Positions 1 to 11,500 of a stretch of 64,000 nt of DNA are shown piece by piece. The position numbers and the translations under genes were made by a program. The DNA comes from Chlamydomonas reinhardtii (Eukaryota > Chlorophyta > Chlorophyceae > Chlamydomonadales > Chlamydomonadaceae). Where the stretch lies: positions 3,001,346 to 3,065,345 of the forward strand of contig NC_057009.1 in assembly GCF_000002595.2 (NCBI RefSeq), given 5' to 3'. Under the pieces are notes generated by a model. The model had not been told where the DNA came from. It made no database searches and was given only the letters and a program-made list of their open reading frames with translations. Position 1 is the first letter of the stretch, and each line of letters starts with the position of its first letter.

Positions 1-947
1 GGCACTGCTTGCGCAGGCGCTGGACCTTGCCGGAGTCGTCCACCTGGAGGGTAGCAAGGGCATGGGGACAGACGAATGGAGTCAGCGCGTGCACCCGCCA
101 CACGGATCACGATGGAGCGCGCAGCCAGCCCTGTGTATAATCCGCAGCGCCTCTACCATTCCGTCCCGTCCCAGTCAGTCCAGGCCAGGCGCGCACCTTG
201 TAGAACTTCAGCACCCGGAGCTTGATCTTCTTGTGCTTGTGCTTCTGCTTCTTGGGCTTGGTGTACGTCTTCTTCTTGCGCTTCTTGGCACCACCCAGCA
301 GGCGCAGCAGGCACATCAGGGTGCTGTCATCGCTGACACCGGCCTCAGCCAGGACCTGGGAGTCCTCCAGCTGCACACCGTTGAACAGGATGCGCTGCTC
401 GCCGGCCTCCAGGCCTGCACAGGCACGACGAACAAACACCGCGGTCAGTCGCCGGCTCTGCCCAACAAGCACGCCGTGTGTTTGGGCCACTCCCAAAACC
501 GCACTCTGAAACCAGCCCCGAAAGCTGGAAGGAGAAAGCCACAAGCGCAGTGATATCGCCGCTGAGGGTCAGGCAACCAGGTCTCCAGTGCTCTTCCTCC
601 CGCTGTCTCCTAGGCCCAGGCACGCGTGACCTCGCCCGGTTCACAGCATACTTCCGCGACCCTAGACCGCTCTACCGCCCCCAGCGCCAAAACATGACGA
701 CATCCAGCACTTCCAAACATTCCAGCTCGTCGACTCACCCTGCAGAGCCTCCACGGCAGCCTTCACATCGGCGACGGTCTGCGCCGGACTCACCTCAACG
801 AGGTGAGTCCGGTCTGCACGCAGGAACAACGCAAGAAACAGTCATCAGTCAGAGAAGTCTAAAGGCAAGAAGAAGGACGATTGTCAAGAGGAAGCTGAGA
901 TTTTGCAGAGCGAAGGCGGCCTCACCAGTCCGGACGAAAATCTGCAT
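1..947 (-). CDS. RPS27A: Ubiquitin-like/40S ribosomal protein S27a fusion (3' end beyond window)
   Basis: Exons on the minus strand: 926-947, 739-813, 197-414 and 1-43 (continuing outside the window); phases match at every junction. The product starts [15 protein letters not shown], forms a 74-residue ubiquitin-like fold ending LLRLLGG, and runs straight into [20 protein letters not shown], the basic start of ribosomal protein S27a, then [15 protein letters not shown]27a is a small-subunit protein normally made as a ubiquitin fusion that is cleaved after the GG. The ubiquitin part is strongly divergent: it keeps a single lysine, roughly at K27 of ubiquitin, and ends RLLGG rather than RLRGG, so it is unlikely to act as a conjugated modifier. 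The zinc-finger C terminus of S27a lies outside the window. Confidence 0.93.
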
Positions 948-1688
948 TCTGACGGTACTAGGCAGTGATTACAGTGCCGTCCTTGCACCGTAGGAGAAAG
1001 AACCAGGCGCAGCAACGCGACAAAACAGGACCCGGCCGCCGGCCTCATCGCGTACGACCTATGAGGAAAGTTTGCCTGAGCGCGCTGCCCTGAACATAAT
1101 TGTCTGGCCTTAAAATGATGTCCGTAACTCTCGTGGACTGGGTTCGACCCTGTCTATGGCTTGAAAAACCTTGTGCGATGCAACATATGTCGGGAGCTTA
1201 GTCGCGCCCGTCGCTGTAAATGACCATTTGCATGACGGGATATGTGCGGTGCATTAGCTATGTTCAATGCCTGGTGGTCGCCATGGAACGGCAATGTCAG
1301 CGGCGTGGAAAGTTATGCTCGGCGCTTATAGGCGCCCCCAAACTTTGGCTGCATCTGAGGTGTTGAGTGGGGGGCAGAAGTAGAGCTCGCGTGCGCGAGG
1401 GCCAGGGTTGGCAGAGAGGGGAGGGGGCTACAGCCCTCTGGCCACGAACCAGGTCGACCCTCCGGACGCGGGAGTGTCCAATGAGGCGTTGACACCGTAT
1501 GGGTGCGACTTCTCCAAAGAAGGCTTGCCGGCTCACGTAATCTCATGTTTCTTAGCTTCAGAACCTGTAGCCAGCCAGCAGGCCCTGGAAGACCAGTTGT
1601 GTGGCTGCTGCTAAAGCTAGGTGCAGCTGCTGCTACTGCTGCCAGCGCGTCACGGCGCCACAACGAGCTGCTTGCTAATAACGCAACG
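948..1688. other. Intergenic region between divergent RPS27A and caleosin
   Basis: No further gene recognised. It must hold the promoters and 5' leaders of the two divergently transcribed neighbours. An open frame in phase with the caleosin ATG runs upstream through about 1544-1688, so a longer caleosin N terminus is not excluded. Confidence 0.4.
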
Positions 1689-3240
1689 ATGAACGAGGTC
1701 TACCGCCCAGGCGAGTACGGTATGCAGCGAAGGCTGGCTTGATGGGTGCGGATGCCGCCGCTCGCAGGAATCTGCTGCTCGCCTAAGCAGGCGCGACCCC
1801 CGGCTGTGCCGTGGATAACGCGCCTGCGTGCCGCCTGCCATTACCTCTGCATGGCCACGCAGATGTGCCGCGGGCCTATCAGGCTGTGGACAGTAAGCAC
1901 CCGGAAGGCAGCAAGGGGTTGAGCATACCCACCTACACCGTGTTGCAGCAGCACGCCGCGTTCTGGGACAGGTGGGCGAGGCGGGGCCTCCGCAGTCTTG
2001 GAGCTGGGACTGGGTAGGACTGGGGGTGCGGGGAAGCCCAAGGGAGAGCGGTGGCAGGGGGGGAGAAGAAACAACTGAGGACGCCAACTGGGCCTGACAA
2101 TACTTGAGGCTGTGGTGTTATGCTGCAGAGACAATGACGGGCGCATCTACCCGTACGACACGTATGTGGGTGAGCAAGTTGAAGACTTGAGCACCTGCTG
2201 TTTGGCGCAGAGCAGGGGTGGCGCACAGCACACAGGCGGAGTACGGTGTGGGCGTTACCTGCCCCGCGGCAACCTTCCAAGCCGCCCTGCCTTCCGCTGC
2301 TGCCGCCCTCCCGCATGCACCGCCAGGCTGCCGCGAGATCGGCATGTCGCTGCTGCTGAGCCTGGCGTTCGTGTGGCTGCTGCACTTCACACTGCTGGCG
2401 CCGTACATGACGCAGGTGCGCGGCACAGCAGCGGCAACCGCAGCAATTGCAGTAGCAGTAGCAGTAGCAGCTGCCTGGCAGCACGGCACTGGCTGACACG
2501 AACGGTGTGGTGTGCCTCGTAGCCCGTCAGGCCATCTGGCGCATCCACGACGCAACACACGCTCATGCACAGCCAGCCGCCCTCCGCGTGCAATTGCATG
2601 TAAACCCATGGCACGTAAGCGACTCCCAACCATCGCGGGCCCCCGGTCCCCTGTGCTTCCCTCCCGCGCCCAGGACAACTGGCTGCTGCACCCCTACCTG
2701 GCCATCCACCTCAAGAACATCCACCGCCTGCACCACGCCAGCGACACCGGCACCTATGACGAGGAGGGCCGCATGTACCCGCGGGTGGGGCGGGGAGGGG
2801 GGCGTAGTGCTCAGGCCGCGCCCGCATGGAGGGAGGGCTGGCACCTGCCGCGAGGTTGCCAACATGTGATGGCTTCCTCGTGCGTGCCCACTTGCGCATC
2901 ATGTCACGCATCGCACAGCCGGTACCCACCCTTCCCTCGCCGCACCCACCCTTACCTCGCTGCCCGTCCGCAGAAGTTTGAGGAGATCTGGGAGGTGCTG
3001 GGCGCCGAGCAGCTGGCCAGCTGGGCGGACGTGCGCCGCCTGCTGGCGGCCAACCGCTGTGTGGGCGACCCGCTGGGCTGGCTGGCCTCGGCCGTGTCGT
3101 GGGGGCTGCTGTACAGCGTGGCGCGGGACGAGCGGGGGGTGCTGGGGCGCGAGGCGGTGCGGCGCTGCTTCGATGGCACGCTGTTTTACGCCCTGGCGGA
3201 GGGCCGCCGCGCGCGCGCCCTGGCGTCGAAGTATGAGTGA
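1689..3240 (+). CDS. Caleosin (lipid-droplet EF-hand protein)
   Basis: Exons 1689-1719, 1791-1971, 2129-2169, 2327-2415, 2674-2784, 2974-3240 give 239 aa, the usual caleosin size. The order matches the family: an N-terminal segment with VLQQHAAFWDR; a single EF-hand DRDNDGRIYPYDTYVG; a hydrophobic hairpin (about LLLSLAFVWLLHFTLLAP) for insertion into the droplet surface; then IHRLHHASDTGTYDEEGR, DPLGWLAS and RRCFDGTLFY. Caleosins bind calcium and haem on lipid droplets and can act as peroxygenases. The histidine in the EF-hand region and the IHRLHH histidines, candidate haem ligands, are present. The classical proline knot is reduced to scattered prolines (LLAPYMTQDNWLLHPYLAI). The start at 1689 is inferred from frame and length; the first intron (71 nt) is the least certain boundary. 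Confidence 0.88.
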
Positions 3241-3638
3241 GTAGCGAAGCCCCGCACGCGGCGGGTGGCGGGCGGCGGTGTCTTGCGTCGCAGCATCACT
3301 GCTTGGGTGTTGCATTACTTGCATACAATGCAGAAGAGGGGCATAAATGCATGAGGCATAAGGAGGCCAGGACCTTGCTGGTCGTGTTTGGGCTAGGTTA
3401 GACGCCTAGGAGTAGGAGTGAAGCGAATGCGGGACTCTGTCTCAAGGCTGAGCCCGAATGCCTGTCGAACTGCAGCTTGGGAGTGTGTGAGCGCTAAACG
3501 ATGCGTCAAGCCTGGGAAGCCGTACCACATGAAAATATAGTGGAGTTGGCCATGGACCCACATCTGTAGTAGGACTTCTCGGCAAAAGCCACACCTGGAT
3601 GCCCCAGGGCGTGTTTCCGCGGGGTTATGTACCGAAGG
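3241..3638. other. Caleosin 3' flank
   Basis: Non-coding by inspection. Presumed 3' UTR of the caleosin gene up to the target site of the hAT-type element; nothing else recognised. Confidence 0.4.
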
Positions 3639-4102
3639 CAGGTTGCATAGTACGCGACCCTCTCTCCATAATACGCCGATACGCGTATTAACACAGCGTA
3701 CTAGGATTTCTAGTACAGTACGTTAAAATACGGTGCATGATACGCTGGGCCACGAAATCCGGGGGGGAAGCCGATGCAAACACGACACGCGTGCCCGCAA
3801 TCGGTGTGAAATTGGATTTGCGCGGCCATAGTCTTCTAGCGGAATTTCTTTGAACTTATGATACTCATATTGTTATAAGAAAACACGGCTGTAGTGTGGA
3901 GAGCAGCCATGGTTCGCGAACTTAGACGGACATCCTTTCCAGCACCCCTGGCGCCCCTCGCCCGCCACGGCGCTGCCACGGCACACCCCGCTGGTTTCCC
4001 CAGCACAACGTACTTTCCAACGTACTAGCCGACGAGGGCAGCGTACAGTACGTAGTACAATACGTAGTACGTAGTACGCGTACTACGAACTACGCACTGC
4101 TG
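3639..4102. mobile_element. Non-autonomous hAT-type MITE, copy 1 (464 bp)
   Basis: The left end is CAGGTTGCATAGTACGCG and the right end, read inverted, is CAGCAGTGCGTAGT, so the termini are imperfect inverted repeats beginning CAG. The element is flanked by 8-bp direct repeats ACCGAAGG (3631-3638) and TCCGAAGG (4103-4110), one mismatch. An 8-bp duplication with CAG termini is the hallmark of hAT transposons. Near the right end are runs of TACGTAGTAC-type palindromes. There is no transposase frame. A second copy sits at 41095-41560 with near-identical interior (for example GGCCATAGTCTTCTAGCGGA in both). Confidence 0.85.
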
Positions 4103-4708
4103 TCCGAAGGTGGCATAGGACTGAAGCGTTCCGCCTACACCATCCTGCCTGATCCTGGTGAATTCGTGAGCCGTACGGACCGGCGCAATAGTGTCACGCA
4201 AAGCCAAGATGTTCGTATACGTGTGTATAGGTTACAGTTGAAGCCAAAATGCCTGTCAGATGTTTCAACCGTGCCCGCTCTTCCTCAGCGCGGGATTCTT
4301 GTCCTGCTAACAAAACTGGTGGGATAGTCAAGCCCCCACGGGCCATACCAAGACGCGCTCAGTCGGGCGCTCTCTCAAATGCTCTTGATCAACGTATCTA
4401 CCCCTACCCTGCACTAGCACTCCTGTTGCTCACCGCCCGAATGTCAGTTGTCGCCGCCTGCTCCACGCCTCACTACCCGGTCACCACGCACATCATTGAA
4501 GAACAACACACAAGAAGACCCCACGTCCGTCGTCCAGTCCTGCACCAGCCTCATGGCCTGTACAACCCTACTGGAGCGGTAGCTGGCCATACATCGCTAA
4601 GTTTCATCACTACCGCATCCCCAGCTGTCACCACCATCACCCTGTACGATACCAACCCTTACGCCAGCCCGCCGCAACACCACGCCAAACATCACTGCCC
4701 TGTGCTCT
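4103..4708. other. Downstream flank of HCF136
   Basis: No gene recognised. It should contain the HCF136 3' UTR (minus strand). A minus-strand TGTAA, the usual Chlamydomonas polyadenylation signal, is visible near 4229-4233. Confidence 0.4.
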
Positions 4709-7544
4709 TTACGCCGACACGCCGGTGTAGCGCAGCAGGATGCCGTCGTTGCCCAGCACGAAGCCCAGCTGGGGGTTGAAGAACTTGATGGCGTACAGGT
4801 TGCCGGCCACGTCGTCGGTGGAGCGGTCGCGCTTCCAGTTCTTGCCGCCATCCTCAGAGCGGTACAGCGAGCCCGAGCCGCCGCATGCGAACGCCACCTT
4901 GTCGTCACGGAAGCTGGGGAGAGGAGGGAGGGAAGCGGCGGGAGAGAGGGAACAGGACCGTCAGGTTGGCGTGTTGTTCATCCACGAGACATAAAGCCGT
5001 GGTTCGTCGTTTACTACGCTACATCTCTTTTTCTCATGGCTGCCCTTCCAGCTGTATGCTACCACCACCACCACCTCTGGCACCCACCCGACGTCCAGGA
5101 TTCCAAAGCCGCGCGAGTTGATGGTCACGTCCTTGAACTTCTCGCTGGCAAGGCCGGCGTCCTCGGACACCAGCACGTCACCACCACGGGTGGTCACCCA
5201 CACCTACACGCACCAGGAACAGTCGCGGGGCATGAGGGGGAAATGGTGAGGCCAGTTGGCTGCTGCGCCTGATGAAGCACCCTCTCCAAGTTGTCTGTTG
5301 CCATCGTTTTGTGCAAGCGGCCTATTGCCAACAGCATCTTCCAGGGCCGGCTCTGCTCCGCCCTCTCGCCATCCAGGCATGCCGCATCCTGCAGCATCCC
5401 AGTCTACCCCCGTGGCTTCGCCCCCTCTGCGCTCACCTCGCCGGCGGGGGTGAAGCCCATGTTTTGGAGGCGGCGGGGCGCGGGGCGGTTGTGGGGCATC
5501 CAGTAGGTCTGGCCGGGCGACCAGGTCATGTAGAAGTTGCCGCGGGAGGAGACGGCCACGTAGTCGCCCGAGCTGCTGCGGGCCAGGTTGGAGAAGGAGC
5601 CCTCGTAGTAGGAGGCGCCGCTAATGCCTGTGTGCGGGTCGGGATCAAGGCAGCAGAGGTCAGCGCTGCGCTGAGAATGGCAGACAGCCACGGCGCTGGC
5701 GTCAGCAGCTGATGAACCCGCTGCAGGCGCTAGGGTAGCTGTGAGATGGAGTTTGGCATTGGCGTGGCGTCGGCCGCCGGTGGCGTGGGCACCGGGCAAG
5801 TCATCTGGGTAGAGAGCGGACCGGGGCTGCTGTTCCATGGCTGCCATATGTCCCAGCAGTACAGCGTCTCATGCCTTAAGCTTCCCAGCACTACCGGTGC
5901 ACGCGACGTTCGCTGCATGCCTTGGCTCCTTGACAGCGCACGCCATCCTCTGGACGTTCACGTCCATATATGCCCGGCCCACCCCAACGCAACGCAAATA
6001 CTCCTCAGCATTGCTCCCGGCTGCCTGATCTATCCTTTGCGCGCGACTCCCCATTCCCCTGTCCCCGCCCCGCCCAGCCCGCCCCGCCACGCACCGCTGG
6101 ACACGGTGCGGTTCAGCGTGGCGTCCACGGTCTCCTGCACCGCCGCCGTCCAGGTGTAGGCGGTGTTGTCGGTCACGTAGATGGCGCCCTGTGTGTCCGG
6201 CGCAGCACAAGAGCGGCAGGGCCAGGCGGGCGCGTCGATGTCGTGCATGGTGTTGGGGATACTGATATGTGCCGAAGCGGTGCGCTTCTGCCATGCACGA
6301 GGAGCTCTGGCCCGCCGCGCAGTCCGCGACATCATCAGTTTGGGACACGTTCCGGAACTCAGCCCATGCCAAGTTTCAACTGATCCAGGCCGCTTGTTCC
6401 CGGCACCCTGCGCGCCTCCGGATGCCTCAGCCGCTGCCTCACCTGGTCGGTGATCATCTCAGCCTGGCCGGGCTTGCCAGCCAGACCGGTAATGCGCACG
6501 GGGGCACCTGCGCATGACCAGCGAATGGCAGCGCGTGAGGTCAGTCGCCTATGCTCGTCTTCATTCCGGGCATCGCTTTGCCGCTGCTGTGGTTCTGGCG
6601 CCGCACCGCTTGCATGCCCCGCAATCAGCCCGACGGCCAGCGAGTCCAGTACCACCCCCTTACCGGGCAGCTTGGAGCTCAGGGGGATGCGCTCCCAGTT
6701 GGCGCCGCCGTCGCTGGTGTGCAGCAGGATGGCGGGCTTGCCCACAATCCAGCCCTCCTTGCCGGCGAAGGAGATGGAGTTGAAGCGGTAGTTGAAGCCC
6801 TCATCGCGGGCCGCGTCAATGGAGCGCGGCGCCCACGTCTTGCCGCCATCGTTGGTCTCCAGCAGCGTCTGGCGCGTGCCCAGCAGGAAGCCTTTTGTGG
6901 GATTGCGAGGGGGAGGTGAGCGGAAGGGTTGAGGAAACGGGAGGGAGAGGGTGCGTGCTGGCAGCGGGCGTGCTGGCCTGCTGGGGCGGTGGCTGGGGCA
7001 GTGCCGTGGAAAGGCTGGTGTCTGCGTTGGGACTCCAGCGAAACTCGGCACCCCCGACCAGTCCCCCGCGCCGGCTTGGGACGCCCCGCCTTACCGTGCT
7101 TGTCATCCGTGAAACCGATATCCAGCAGCACAGTGCCCTGGGAGACCGGCAGGTTCACCTGCAAGCCACACAATTGTTCGGTAAGCGATCGACACAGCGA
7201 GAGCCAGACACACCGAAGCTTACCAGCTCCCACTCAGTCGACAGCAGCTGGTTCGCCTGAGCAGGCGCAGGGAACGAGATCGGCATCGACACCGCGGCAG
7301 CGGTGGCCAGGCCAGCGCTCAGCACCGCGCGACGAGTCAGGGCATCCGCATTCTGGGCCTCCGCGCGCACGACCACGGCAGCACGGGTGCGAGAGATGCG
7401 AGCAGGCGCGAAGGCTGCAAGGAGCAAAATTGCGTGGTCAGGGAGTGGCGAAAAAGTTGCTAGAAGCTTGCACATTCTGGGCCTACCCTTGCGCGAGGAA
7501 CGAGCCGAGGCCACCTGGCGAGTCTGCTGCGCTGACAGAGCCAT
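4709..7544 (-). CDS. HCF136: Photosystem II assembly factor HCF136 (Ycf48)
   Basis: Nine exons: 7487-7544, 7224-7414, 7095-7158, 6664-6891, 6443-6507, 6095-6188, 5437-5627, 5088-5203, 4709-4913. All phases fit and give 403 aa. HCF136/Ycf48 is a lumenal beta-propeller that binds newly made D1 and is needed to build the photosystem II reaction centre. The N terminus [19 protein letters not shown] is a chloroplast transit peptide. It is followed by a twin-arginine lumen signal ([17 protein letters not shown]) and an APAQA|N cleavage site, as expected for Tat import into thylakoids. Ycf48 repeats are visible: [87 protein letters not shown] and [16 protein letters not shown] near the end. No missing blade or frameshift was seen. 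Confidence 0.96.
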
Positions 7545-8545
7545 TTGTATGAGTAAATAGAAACTATCAAAATGGTCTGAGTTGAGACACTCAATAGGCA
7601 CCTCGACCAGGCCGGTGCATGCATGCATTAGGAGCGCGAGTGGCCACGAAAGCCCGACACTCGGTACCCCTCCCAAAAGCTGAAAAATGGTCTAGGCGCA
7701 TACATATAGGATACAATATTCAATTTACAAGTTTCGCTGGTCACTCGTGGCGGCAGCAGCTCCTTGGCACGCAGCATACCCCTGGGCGCCTGGCCCCTTC
7801 GCCACCAAGTCTGCACACCAACAACAGAACATTTTGGCAGCAATCCGCCGTCTGCATCTCCTGATAGCACGCATGATGCATGGTTTCACCTTCCAGCGTG
7901 ATTGGCAATGTAAAAGCGGTCACGCACACGCACTCTCATGAAAGACGTGCTACCTCCCGCAAGGCCAAACTACTGCCACCTGTGACACACACATCAGGTG
8001 GGCTCCAAGGCACGATTGCGACATCCTACTATTAACATAAGGGATATTTGTGAGACAGGCCCAGGTCCAGCTTCATGTACATCGCCCGTCTCCGACAGCG
8101 CCCGCAGACGCACGGGCGCGCGCACACAGCGCGAGGCGCACAACGCTCCAGAACTCGCAACTGCACACACCCACACCGCTCTCCTACTGACCCATGGAGC
8201 AGACGCCGCTCATTGATCTGTCAGTATCCCAACCAGTCTGCACGGCCTCCACCCCCAAACTACAGCCCCGCTCACCCAGCCCGCTCCGCCTGTCTACCTG
8301 CCCGCCTGTGCACCCCTCCGTTCCTCCACGGCCGCATGCAGTAGCCCACCTCACCGCCATTCCGCTCTCCCACCCCGTGGGCGCCCCGCCCCCTTGCATG
8401 CGAGAATCGGGTACAACTGCTCCAACCCATCACCAACACCCGCTGCTCAGGGACCTGTGCCCTGGATGGGTGTCACTGGAACCAAACCAAGAGCACGCTG
8501 GACTGCATTGCAACAATCGCTGGCCACAGCCGCCAACCCCGCACA
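7545..8545. other. Intergenic: HCF136 promoter side and SABC 3' side
   Basis: No coding sequence recognised. It holds the 5' leader and promoter of HCF136 (towards 7545) and the 3' UTR of the SABC gene (towards 8545). A minus-strand TGTAA lies near 7725. No tRNA or repeat seen. Confidence 0.4.
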
Positions 8546-11500
8546 TTACACGATGGGCGTGCTGTCCACGTCGCTGGCGTTGAAGCCCATCATGGTGCGG
8601 TGCGGCACGTGCACGAACACGCGGCTGCCCACCACCAGGTTGTACTCGCGCTCGTCCTGGTCGCGGCTGAGCTGCAGCTCGCACTCCTGAGAGCGGGGGT
8701 GGGTACGCACAATGGACAGTGCGGATGTGTCAGCAAACAGAAGACCGTATGTTGGCAGTATGTTGGTGGGGTGTAGGGGCAAACATCGTACGAGGCCGAG
8801 GCAGACGCAGGTGAGCAGCAGGCGCAAGCGGTGCTCATGTAGCCCACCGCCTGTACCCCACCGCCCAGCACTGCGCACAATACGCTTTGTCGGGGGCGAA
8901 GCGGCACCGAGCAGATCCAAACCCACAAAACACCTCCGCCTCTGGACCCTTGTCCCCACGCCCTTCCCTTCGCACCCTGCCCCCCGCCTCACCACGTCGT
9001 CATCGAAGCGCAGCGTGTACTTGACCACCCAGCCCAGGTTGGCTTTGTCCGCCACGTTGGCGCCCACCGTGGTCAGCGCGCCCTCGCCGCTCTCCGGCGG
9101 CACCGTCTTGAACAGCTTAATGTCGTGCGGCCGGAACATGACGCTGGTCTTGGAGGTGTTGAAGCGCATGCGCTTGGCCAGCTGGAGAGTGAGGGGGAAA
9201 TGGGGATAGCAAAGTTGAAGCAGTGGAACAGCGGCAGGGGGTTGGTGAAGTGGTGTGAGTAAGTGGGCGGGAGGGCGGGAGGGGCGGGAGGGGCGGGAAG
9301 GAAAAGCGCTAGCGCGGATGGCTAATGGACACGGCCTGGCAACGGGGGAACAGGCACCCTGCTGCGTTTCCCATTGCTCCCTACCCGCAACTTGTCCGGT
9401 GCTCCTCCCGACAGCACCTGGTAGCCCCGCCCGACCTCCTGCCCACCCGCTCAGCCCCTAGCCCCACTGCTCAACCAGCGCTCCCACGCACCAGCGACGT
9501 GGCCGGCACCACGTTGGTCTCGCCCACGAACTTCATAATGAAGGGCGTGCGCGGCCGCTTGATGATCTCGGTGGGGCTGCCCTGCTGCTCCACCAGGCCC
9601 CTGTCGTCGACACACGGATCAGCGGCGTTGCATGTACCGTAAGCGCACGCCGAGCACACGCCGCCACAAGGCCACCACAAGCTACATAGGAGGCCCACGG
9701 CCACACCGGGTCCCGGACAGGGGGCCGCACCAATAGCCACGCAAGCCCATCCGTCATGCATCCGTCATCCATCCGTTATCCATCCATCATCCATCGCCAC
9801 TACGGTTCCCGTACTAGTGACTTAACAATGATGATTAGGCAAACAATTGTCGAGCTCAGGTATCTCCAGTGGGTATCTCCGCTCCTTCTGCACTACCCCT
9901 TTGACCGTCCCCGCACTCAGCGCATCTACACCCGCGCCCGCCCCACCCGCACGCCCGCACACAGCCCGCGCGCAATCCCCTGGTGGTGGTCTTGGTGTAC
10001 GTGGGACTGGAATAAACCCACCCCTCCCCCTCCCCCCTTCCCCCAAAACCCTTTCCCTTGTCCCCCACTTCCTCGAACCGCACTCCCACCTGTTGAACAC
10101 CACCACCTTGTCCGCCAGGTCGAACGCCTCCTCCTGGTCGTGCGTCACAATGATGGTGGTCACGCCCACGCTGCGCACGATCTCGCGCAGCCCCGTGCGC
10201 AGCTGCTTGCGCACCACCGCGTCCAGCGCGCCAAAGGGCTCGTCCAGCAGCAGCAGCCGCGGGTTGGAGGCCAGGGCGCGCGCCAGCGCCACACGCTGCC
10301 GCTGGCCGCCCGACAGTTGGCGCGGGTAGCGGTCGCCCAGGCCGGTGAGCTGCACCAGCGCCAGCAGCTCCGCCACGCGCTTGTCGTGGTCGATGTTGAG
10401 CTTGCGCACCTGTGCGCGGCGTGGCGTGGCATGTGTTAAACAAAAACAAACGGAACAATTCCGCGTGTGTGTGTGCAGTATGTGTGTAGGAGGTCACGCC
10501 ACGCTGGGTTGGTCGGTCGGCAGGAGGGGAGGTAGGCTGGTAACCGGCATAGACAGGGCAACACCAAGACGGCGGCTGTATCAGCGAGCTGCTGCACATG
10601 CGGGGCGGCCCCAGCCCTTTCCGCCCGGTCCTTGGTGCATTTGCGACCGCGCCCCGTCACCCACCATCCGAGCGCCTCCCCCCCCATCCGCCCATCACCC
10701 CTTACGCCCGGCCAGCCCAGTCCACCCCACCCACCTCCAGTCCAAACTTGATGTTCTCCGCAACTGTCTTGTGGTTGAACAGCGCATAGCTCTGGAACAC
10801 GAAGCCGATCTGGCGGTCCTGGACGGACAGGTTGGTCGCGTCCGTGTCGTCAAAGTAGATGTTGCCGCCTGCAGGGTGCGGGAGCCGCAGGGGTGGCAGG
10901 GGTGGGTTGTTTATTCCATTCCCAAAGAAACCAAGACCAGGGGGTTGAGTTAAGATAAGTATGAAGAATGGGGCTGGCTCAGCGTCCGGAAGACAAGGTA
11001 CCAGTCTTGGCTGTGAGGTTCCACACAGCCCCTGCCTCCAAGCCAGGGCACGGGGCACACACTCCAGCTGCATTTCGGTCAGACAACCACCACGTCTGTG
11101 GCCTTGCCCCGCAGCTACACACCCTCTCCCACCCTCTCCCCTCCTCCGCTCCCTCTCCTCCACACCTCTCTCTCCTCCACCCCTTCCCTCCCCTCTCCTT
11201 CCCTCTCGTCCAACCGCTTCCTCTCCTCGCCCCCGCCGCCTCCTCACCCGTGGGCTGCTCCAGGCCTGCAATGAGGCGCAGCAATGTGGTCTTGCCGCTG
11301 CCGCTGGGCCCCAGCAGCGCCACGATGGAGCTGGGCTCGATGTCCACGTCCACGCCGTCCACCGCCCTGAACAGGCCTTTGGCGGTGCTGAAGTGCTTCA
11401 CCATGTTGCGCACCTGCGGCGTGTTGCGGGTGGGGAGGTGGTGTTGGGGTGGCAGGTGGTGCTGGAGTGGTTGCGGCGGGAGTTGGAGGGCTACAGGACG

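Noticed and set aside
62-553. Plus-strand frames over the RPS27A gene
   Set aside because: They are antisense shadows of the ubiquitin-like/S27a exons, which have correct splice sites and family motifs on the minus strand.
4025-4207. TACGTAGTAC-rich stretch considered as a possible CRISPR-like or regulatory array
   Set aside because: There are no regular spacers; it is the palindromic subterminal part of the hAT-type MITE and is present in both copies.
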